Below, piece after piece: positions 58,897 through 64,000 of a stretch of DNA of 64,000 bases. Below the pieces are notes generated by a model, which was not told the DNA's origin, did no database searches, and saw only the letters and a list, made by a program, of their open reading frames with translations. The stretch spans positions 186,001 through 250,000 of the forward strand of contig JAXMMT010000009.1 in assembly GCA_034399355.1 (NCBI GenBank), in the 5' to 3' direction. This DNA comes from UBA2279 sp034399355. Lineage in GTDB: Bacteria; Actinomycetota; Coriobacteriia; Anaerosomatales; Anaerosomataceae. How positions within the stretch are numbered: the stretch's first letter is position 1; each line of letters begins with the position of its first letter. The translations under genes were made by a program, and so were the position numbers.

Positions 58897-59892
58897 CTAA
58901 CCAGCGTCGATGTGGAGCGCCTTGCGCACGTCCGCCATAAGCTCGTCGACCGCCGGGCGTACACGGGCGGCTCCCTCAGAGAGCACCTCCCACGCATAGC
59001 CTGGCGTGTTCGCCAATCCTAGACGGCGCTCACGGAATGGCGCGAGATACGCGTTCAAATCCTCAACCAGCGCGCGCTTGTGCGCGACGCAGCCGCACTC
59101 GGCAACCCGGCAGCACCGGTCGAACTCGGCGACCTCGGCGGAACCACCAACGAGTTTGTGGATCTGGTGCAGCGGACAGATGTCGGGGTCGCCTGGATCG
59201 GTCTTCAGCTTACGAGCAGGATCGGTCATCATGCTCATGACCTTGGCGGCGGTCTCCTCGGCGGTCTCAGACAGGTAGATCGCGTTGCCATAGGACTTCG
59301 ACATCTTGCGACCGTCGGTTCCCGGCACGCGCCCGCCCGCCTTGGCGATCATCGCCTGCGGCTCTTTCAACAGCTTCCCGTAGGTGTTATTGAAACGACG
59401 CGCGATCTCGCGCGTGAGTTCCAGATGTGGCAACTGGTCCTCGCCCACCGGCACGATGTCGCCGCGCACGATCGTGATATCTGCGGCCTGCATGAGCGGA
59501 TACATGAAGAAACCAACGTTGCCGAGGTCCTTCTCGGTGATCTGCTCGCGCTGCTCCTTGTAGCTGGGCACACGCTCGAGCCACGGCATCGGCGCAACCA
59601 TCGCGAGATACATCGTGAGCTCGGCCACCTCGGGCACATCGGACTGACGGTAGATCGTGGCCTTCTCGGGATCGATACCGGCCGCCACCCAGTCGAGCAC
59701 CATCTCTTCGGTGTACCGGCGAACCGACGATGTGTCCGCCCAATCGGAGGTGAGTGCATGCCAGTCTGCCACGAAGTAGTACGCCTCGTAGGCCTCCTGG
59801 AGCTCCCGCATGTTCATGAGGTTTCCGAACCAATGGCCGAGGGTAAGACGACCGGTCGGGCGGTAGCCGGTGAGCACGCGCTTCTTCGTCAT
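58897..59892 (-). CDS. trpS: tryptophanyl-tRNA synthetase, Fe-S type with altered cluster motif
   Basis: A 331-residue class I synthetase. It has GYRPTGRLTLGHWFGNL (HIGH-like), the ADWHAL region, VGEDQLPHLELTREIARRFN and the KMSKS-equivalent DGRKMSKSYGN. The C-terminal part carries the cysteine motif of [4Fe-4S] TrpRS: CPLHQIHK and then CCRVAECGCVAHK. The family pattern C-x22-C-x6-C-x2-C is here C-x21-C-x6-C-x2-H, with an extra Cys between. The ATG at 59892 fits the family; no T-box leader is visible upstream. Confidence 0.94.
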   Translation of the reverse strand: MTKKRVLTGYRPTGRLTLGHWFGNLMNMRELQEAYEAYYFVADWHALTSDWADTSSVRRYTEEMVLDWVAAGIDPEKATIYRQSDVPEVAELTMYLAMVAPMPWLERVPSYKEQREQITEKDLGNVGFFMYPLMQAADITIVRGDIVPVGEDQLPHLELTREIARRFNNTYGKLLKEPQAMIAKAGGRVPGTDGRKMSKSYGNAIYLSETAEETAAKVMSMMTDPARKLKTDPGDPDICPLHQIHKLVGGSAEVAEFDRCCRVAECGCVAHKRALVEDLNAYLAPFRERRLGLANTPGYAWEVLSEGAARVRPAVDELMADVRKALHIDAG

Positions 59893-59970
59893 AGGCGGGG
59901 TGGTCTCCTCGGTTGGAATGCGGTCGGTCAGTATCATACCGCAGGCCGCCCACGCTGCGGACATCCCCGC

Positions 59971-60648
59971 CTAGCCGAATGACGCGCCCGTGAGCAGATA
60001 CAGCAGCGGGTCGACCGTGATACTCAGGTACGCGCCGACAATGTCGATGTGGAACAGCTGGGGCAGCAGCAGCAACGCACCGAACACGACCATGATGCCG
60101 TATCGCTCGAAGCGATGGTAATGGTGCAGCGCCTCATCGCTGAGGAACACCGGGAGCACGCGTGAGCCGTCCAACGGCGGTATCGGGATAAGGTTGAAGA
60201 ACATGAGTACCAGGTTGAAATACGCGATCAAAAAACAGCCGAGCCAGATCCACTCCATGATGCTTCCCGCGCCTAGGCCGGCAAAGCTCATGAAGAGCTC
60301 GACGGCGCGCGCTGAAAGGCCGGCGATGACCGCAAGCACGAGGTTGGTCGCCGGACCGGCGAGTCCTGTGAGCAGCATCCCCTTGCGATAGTCGCGGAAG
60401 TACGCAGGCTGTATCGGCACGGGCTTGGCATAGCCGAACGGCGGCAGGCCTCCCGCCAGAAGCAACAGCGGCAGCAGCACCGTACCGAACGGATCGATAT
60501 GCTTCACGGGGTTCAGGGACAGGCGTCCCCGCGACTTCGCCGTCGGGTCTCCGAGGCGGTACGCCACGTAGCCGTGCGCCACCTCATGGAACACGATCGA
60601 GGGAATCGCAATCGCAAACATCAGTATGCGTGGAACGATATCTGACAT
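59971..60648 (-). CDS. M50 family site-2-type membrane zinc protease
   Basis: A 225-residue polytopic protein with the zinc motif FHEVAHGYVAYRLGD in the first helix region and the third ligand in NLIPIPPLDGSRV. It lacks PDZ or CBS domains, like the minimal YdiL/YwhC-type S2P homologues. Substrates are unknown. It lies between the DHH/nucleotidyltransferase gene and trpS, and such minimal peptidases are often found next to trpS and scpA. Confidence 0.9.
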   Translation of the reverse strand: MSDIVPRILMFAIAIPSIVFHEVAHGYVAYRLGDPTAKSRGRLSLNPVKHIDPFGTVLLPLLLLAGGLPPFGYAKPVPIQPAYFRDYRKGMLLTGLAGPATNLVLAVIAGLSARAVELFMSFAGLGAGSIMEWIWLGCFLIAYFNLVLMFFNLIPIPPLDGSRVLPVFLSDEALHHYHRFERYGIMVVFGALLLLPQLFHIDIVGAYLSITVDPLLYLLTGASFG

Positions 60649-60662
60649 GGGCGCCTTTCGGG

Positions 60663-63314
60663 TCAGCCGTTCGCGTGCTTGCGGGCGAGCCGGCGCAGAT
60701 TCGCCAGTTCGGCATCCCTGCCGACAGCATGCCCGTCCAATCGGTCAGCACGAGCCTTGCCAAGGATACCAGAGAAGTAGGGACCCGGCGTGAGGCCGAG
60801 AGAGACGAGATCATCGCCCGTCACGGCCGTCTCGATACGTGCAAGGACACTCACGAAGCGCTCGATTCTCTCGCGACCCGTGGTGTCAGACGCAGCCCAT
60901 AGGTAGACGAGCGTTTCCGCCGGCAGCTCTGCGAGCAGGGCGTACAAGCGACTGTCACGCATGCCACGCCGATCACGCAGCCGCGCAAGCACGGACTCGC
61001 GCTTCTCGGCAGCCATGATGATCGGCGTACCGTACTCGCGCCCGAAGCGCAACCAGCGCGTCCAACGCTCCGCCGCCGCCCGCGAAACAGTCGCGGCAAA
61101 GGGAACGAGCAGCGTGACACGACGACGCGGTTCGCGGTCGAACGAGTCCGCAAGCGTGCGGTACGCAGCTTCCGTCAGCGCGAGTTCGTCCAACACGCGC
61201 CCAGCACGCGCGCCATCGGGCAGCAGCAGCTCCAGTACACCGAGCTCATGAAGTCGCCGCATGATCGGTGCAACCAAATCCTCGTCGATGGTGTCCAAAA
61301 TCTCCTCGCGCATCCGCGCCCCGCTGACTTCATCGAGCATCTGCATGTCCACGGCCTGACGAAGCAATGCTTCGGTCGACGGATCGAGGGTGAAGCCATA
61401 ACGTCGCTCGAAACGCACAGCGCGCAGCACGCGGGTCGGGTCTTCGACGAACGACAGCGAATGCAGCGTCCGTATGACGCCTCGCCCCAGGTCGTGTAGC
61501 CCGCCGAAGGGATCGGCTATGATGCCGAAACACTCGGCGTTGATACACGCTGCCAGGGCGTTGACCGAGAAGTCGCGACGGAACAGGTCTTGGCGCAATG
61601 AAGAGCGCTCCACCGTCGGAAGCGCGCCTGGTCGCGTGTAGTACTCCGTACGTGCGCTGGTGATGTCCACGTGCAACGTCTTGCTCAGGATCAGCACCGC
61701 GGTGCCGAAGCGGCGGTGCACCCGTACGCGTCCTCCAAGACGCGTGGCGGCGCGTTCGGCGAACGCCAGGCCGTCTCCCTCTATCACGATGTCGATGTCG
61801 AGGTTCGGCCTGCCAAGGAGCATGTCGCGCACGAAGCCGCCCACGACATGCGCGCGCAGTCCGTCCTCATCGGCCAAACGTCCGAGCGCTTCCACTGCCT
61901 CTCGGGCGGGCCGGGGCAGCAGATGCTGCACCGATGCCATGAAACGTTTGGACGCCTCACTCCGCTCATGCGTCACGGCACGGTCAAGATACGCGTCTCC
62001 GTGCTCCGCCCGCAGCAAGTCCTTGCGCGTGACGATGCCCACCAGCTCATCGTCCTCGACGACCGGCACACGGCCGATGCCCGAGCGCGCAAGAAGACGC
62101 TCGAGCTCGCCGAGATCCGTCTGCGGAACGACCACTCGCGGTTGCCGTGCCATGAACCCGGTGACCGGCGCATGATCGAGTCCGTGTCGCACCGCTTTGT
62201 CGACATCTTTCCGCGTCACGAGACCGACCAGCTCCCCGTCCCCTATGACCGGCAACCCGCCGTGCCCCCACGTCGCCATCAGACGTCCCGCCTCCGCCAT
62301 CGTCGTCTCGGGCGAGATCGTCCGCACCGGCGAACTCATGATGTCACGTGCGCGTAGCGGCGGCGGCACCTCGAGCTCGAGCGCTTCACGGAGGCGTTTG
62401 AGTACTTCGTCGGGCGTCCCATCCTTCAACGCGGCTGATGCGGCCTGAGGGTGCCCACCGCCACCCAGGTGACCCAGCACAGCGCTGATATCGATCTCGG
62501 CCACGCGTGAGCGCCCGACGACATGCAGCCGCTCGGACATCCGCACGACAGCCAGAGCGACGCGGTAACCCAGGTCTTCGCAGAGGTAGTGCGTCAGGAC
62601 ACTGGCCGAGTCCACGTACTCATCGGTCACTGCGGTGCCAACGGCGATCTCCTGGCCATGGATGTCCCAGACCTGCAGCGAGTCCAGCACCGCTTCCAAC
62701 AGCGCCCGTTGCCCCGGCGTCAGCGAACGTGCCAGGAACCGTGTGACAACCTCCAGGTCAGCACCCGCCGACATAAGGAAGACGACCGCTTCAGCATCGT
62801 ACGCCGTTGTGTTGGGATAGGTGAGCGAACCCGTGTCCTCATGGATGCCGAGCAGCATCGCACTCGCCTCGAGCGGCGTCACGTCGATGCCCCGCTGTCG
62901 GATCTCGTGTACGAGGATCGATGTGGCCGCCCCGACATTCATCGAATGGTCATCGGCTACCACCAGGTCACCTTCGGCTCTCGGGTGGTGATCGTATACG
63001 ACGATCTCCACGCCCGGCCGACGCGCGACATCGCCAACCTCGCCCACGCGTCCCGGATCACGGGTATCCACCATGATGACTCGCTCGATCGCTTCGGGAT
63101 CGATCGCCCGCACGTCTATGAACTCCAGGAACTCCTCGTGAAGGTTATGGAAGTCGCGCACGTTGGCGTTCTGGCTGCCGAGAAAGACCGCCTTCGAACC
63201 CCGGTAGAGCTTGGTGGCCGCTATCATCGCGGCGTACGCGTCGAAATCCGGATTCGCGTGCCCCACGACAAGCTGCGTCGCCTCAGGCGCTCGCGTCTGT
63301 GTACGGCGCCGCAC
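60663..63314 (-). CDS. DHH - CBS - CBS - tRNA nucleotidyltransferase fusion
   Basis: An 883-residue multidomain protein. A DHH phosphoesterase (VVGHANPDFDAYAA, VDTRDP, YDHHPRAEGDL; about residues 10-190) and DHHA1 (LGHLGGGGHPQAASAAL) are followed by two CBS domains (about 325-445; DIMSSPVRTISPETT, VGLVTRKDVDKAV, VGIVTRKDLLRAE). Then comes a class II poly(A)/CCA nucleotidyltransferase (HVVGGFVRDMLLGRPNLDIDIVIEGDG, RRDFSVNALA). In other bacteria this architecture is an A-adding enzyme that finishes tRNA 3' ends. The start is a GTG at 63314 with GAGGT upstream, overlapping none of the pdp stop (63319). Confidence 0.88.
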   Translation of the reverse strand: MRRRTQTRAPEATQLVVGHANPDFDAYAAMIAATKLYRGSKAVFLGSQNANVRDFHNLHEEFLEFIDVRAIDPEAIERVIMVDTRDPGRVGEVGDVARRPGVEIVVYDHHPRAEGDLVVADDHSMNVGAATSILVHEIRQRGIDVTPLEASAMLLGIHEDTGSLTYPNTTAYDAEAVVFLMSAGADLEVVTRFLARSLTPGQRALLEAVLDSLQVWDIHGQEIAVGTAVTDEYVDSASVLTHYLCEDLGYRVALAVVRMSERLHVVGRSRVAEIDISAVLGHLGGGGHPQAASAALKDGTPDEVLKRLREALELEVPPPLRARDIMSSPVRTISPETTMAEAGRLMATWGHGGLPVIGDGELVGLVTRKDVDKAVRHGLDHAPVTGFMARQPRVVVPQTDLGELERLLARSGIGRVPVVEDDELVGIVTRKDLLRAEHGDAYLDRAVTHERSEASKRFMASVQHLLPRPAREAVEALGRLADEDGLRAHVVGGFVRDMLLGRPNLDIDIVIEGDGLAFAERAATRLGGRVRVHRRFGTAVLILSKTLHVDITSARTEYYTRPGALPTVERSSLRQDLFRRDFSVNALAACINAECFGIIADPFGGLHDLGRGVIRTLHSLSFVEDPTRVLRAVRFERRYGFTLDPSTEALLRQAVDMQMLDEVSGARMREEILDTIDEDLVAPIMRRLHELGVLELLLPDGARAGRVLDELALTEAAYRTLADSFDREPRRRVTLLVPFAATVSRAAAERWTRWLRFGREYGTPIIMAAEKRESVLARLRDRRGMRDSRLYALLAELPAETLVYLWAASDTTGRERIERFVSVLARIETAVTGDDLVSLGLTPGPYFSGILGKARADRLDGHAVGRDAELANLRRLARKHANG

Positions 63315-63318
63315 AGCT

Positions 63319-64000
63319 CTAGACCTCGTGGAAGAGTGGCGGCGCTTCAACAGGCGTGTCGCTCAGACGCAACCCCGCTCTGAAACGCGACTCCGCCTCC
63401 GGCAGGCGAGACTCATTGCTCGTGTACAGCGTCGCGATGACGTCCCCGGTCTTCACACGATCACCGACCTTGTGCGCCATCACGAGCCCGGCCCCAAGAT
63501 CGATATCGTCTTCCTTGCGCGCTCTTCCTGCTCCAAGCGCCATGGCCGAGCGACCCACACCTTCGGCATCGAAACCAGCAACGTAGCCGTCGCGGTCCGC
63601 GAGCACGTCGTACGTGATCGCGGCGAGGGTCAGCAGCGTGGGATCGTCGGCGATGCGCGCATCACCGCCCTGGGCTGCCACCCACGCCCGGAACGTATCG
63701 AGCGCGCGTCCCGAGGCGATGGAGTCGACGAGTTTGTCTCGGCCTTCATGCTCATCAGTCACCACGCCGCCCAAGACAAGCATCTTCGCCCCGAGCGCAA
63801 GACAGAGCTCAGTGAGGTCCGCGGGTCCCTCACCACGCAGCGTGGCGATGGCTTCCCGCACCTCCAGCGCATTACCCACGGCACGGCCAAGCGGTTGACC
63901 CATGTCACTCATCACACACACCACCGTACGCCCCATGAGCTCGCCGACACGCGTGAGTTCCGCCGCAAGGTCACGCGCCTGTTCTTCGGTCTTCATGAAC
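63319..64000 (-). CDS. pdp: pyrimidine-nucleoside phosphorylase, C-terminal part (cut by window edge)
   Basis: The last 226 residues of a thymidine/pyrimidine nucleoside phosphorylase, which splits nucleosides into base and (deoxy)ribose 1-phosphate. The first visible residues FMKTEEQARDLA are the conserved GAFMK region; then VMSDMGQPLGRAVGNALEVREA and the C-terminal PYNP_C domain (DGYVAGFDAEGVGRSAMALGAGRARKEDDIDLGAGLVM). The frame runs past 64000, so the Met at 63996 is internal and the true start is outside. Confidence 0.92.
   Translation of the reverse strand, partial: FMKTEEQARDLAAELTRVGELMGRTVVCVMSDMGQPLGRAVGNALEVREAIATLRGEGPADLTELCLALGAKMLVLGGVVTDEHEGRDKLVDSIASGRALDTFRAWVAAQGGDARIADDPTLLTLAAITYDVLADRDGYVAGFDAEGVGRSAMALGAGRARKEDDIDLGAGLVMAHKVGDRVKTGDVIATLYTSNESRLPEAESRFRAGLRLSDTPVEAPPLFHEV

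Noticed and set aside
59893..59970. A T-box leader for trpS
   Set aside because: The gap to the upstream gene is under 80 bases, with no AGGGTGG-type T-box sequence or specifier stem.

Overview
The window is a GC-rich bacterial chromosome segment. Gene content and order suggest an anaerobic, high-GC Gram-positive, most likely a deep-branching Actinomycetota such as a member of Coriobacteriia. The support is: Firmicute/Coriobacteria-like blocks (rpmB / asp23 / fakA-degV / recG; scpA-scpB-rluB; cmk-plsC-ispH-DUF512-der-plsY-gpsA); a CGAAC-N4-GTTCG (Gram-positive type) LexA box; an Fe-S type TrpRS; gltX next to tRNA-Gln and tRNA-Glu; and a DtxR-type regulator. The taxon is an inference. Most genes are housekeeping and tightly packed, often with ATGA/GTGA stop-start overlaps.

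Layout. 1-9.4 kb (mostly minus): recG (cut by the left edge), a DegV / FakA pair and Asp23, with rpmB diverging; a degenerate HD-GYP protein; a TPP-riboswitch operon thiT-thiN; an M23 peptidase; and a PASTA protein with an amidase-like but apparently dead domain. 9.4-17.7 kb: fmdB (+), then glpX, rsmB-fmt-def, priA and metK, the last under a SAM-I riboswitch. 17.7-20.3 kb (+): a PsiE-like membrane protein, gltX, tRNA-Gln(CUG), tRNA-Glu(CUC) and RNase P RNA. 20.3-23.1 kb (minus): a ChlI/ChlD-like AAA+/VWA protein and an acidic protein ending in a cysteine knuckle.

23.3-32.5 kb is the accessory part. It has a DNA-repair cluster (DnaQ/GIY-YIG fusion, endonuclease IV, Pol IV), a lipoprotein, and a small ORF behind a promoter that contains a consensus LexA box. 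Next come an intact IS256-family element with an 8-bp target duplication, a decayed feoB, and a DtxR-family regulator carrying its own FeoA-like domain. The 1.1-kb stretch 31440-32544 has no recognisable protein gene. It holds two almost identical 255-bp repeats, each a complete-looking transcription unit (consensus-like promoter plus a foldable RNA of about 170 nt). Between them lie a second LexA-like box and a 26-bp perfect palindrome. This duplicated RNA and the SOS-type small gene are the best candidates for something undescribed.

32.5-64 kb (all minus): queD, rnhA, a zinc-ribbon coiled-coil protein, a Nif3-like protein, a PHP phosphatase, mnmA and an unknown protein; the FMN-riboswitch operon ribD-ribE-ribBA-ribH; rpe, gpsA, plsY, der, a DUF512 radical-SAM-like protein, ispH, plsC, cmk, aroA, tyrA, aroF and hisC; the cobalamin nucleotide-loop genes cobU-cobT-cobS-cobC; rluB, scpB, scpA and trpS; an M50 protease; a DHH-CBS-nucleotidyltransferase fusion; and the C-terminal part of a pyrimidine-nucleoside phosphorylase cut by the right edge.

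All calls come from reading the sequence; no database search was run.
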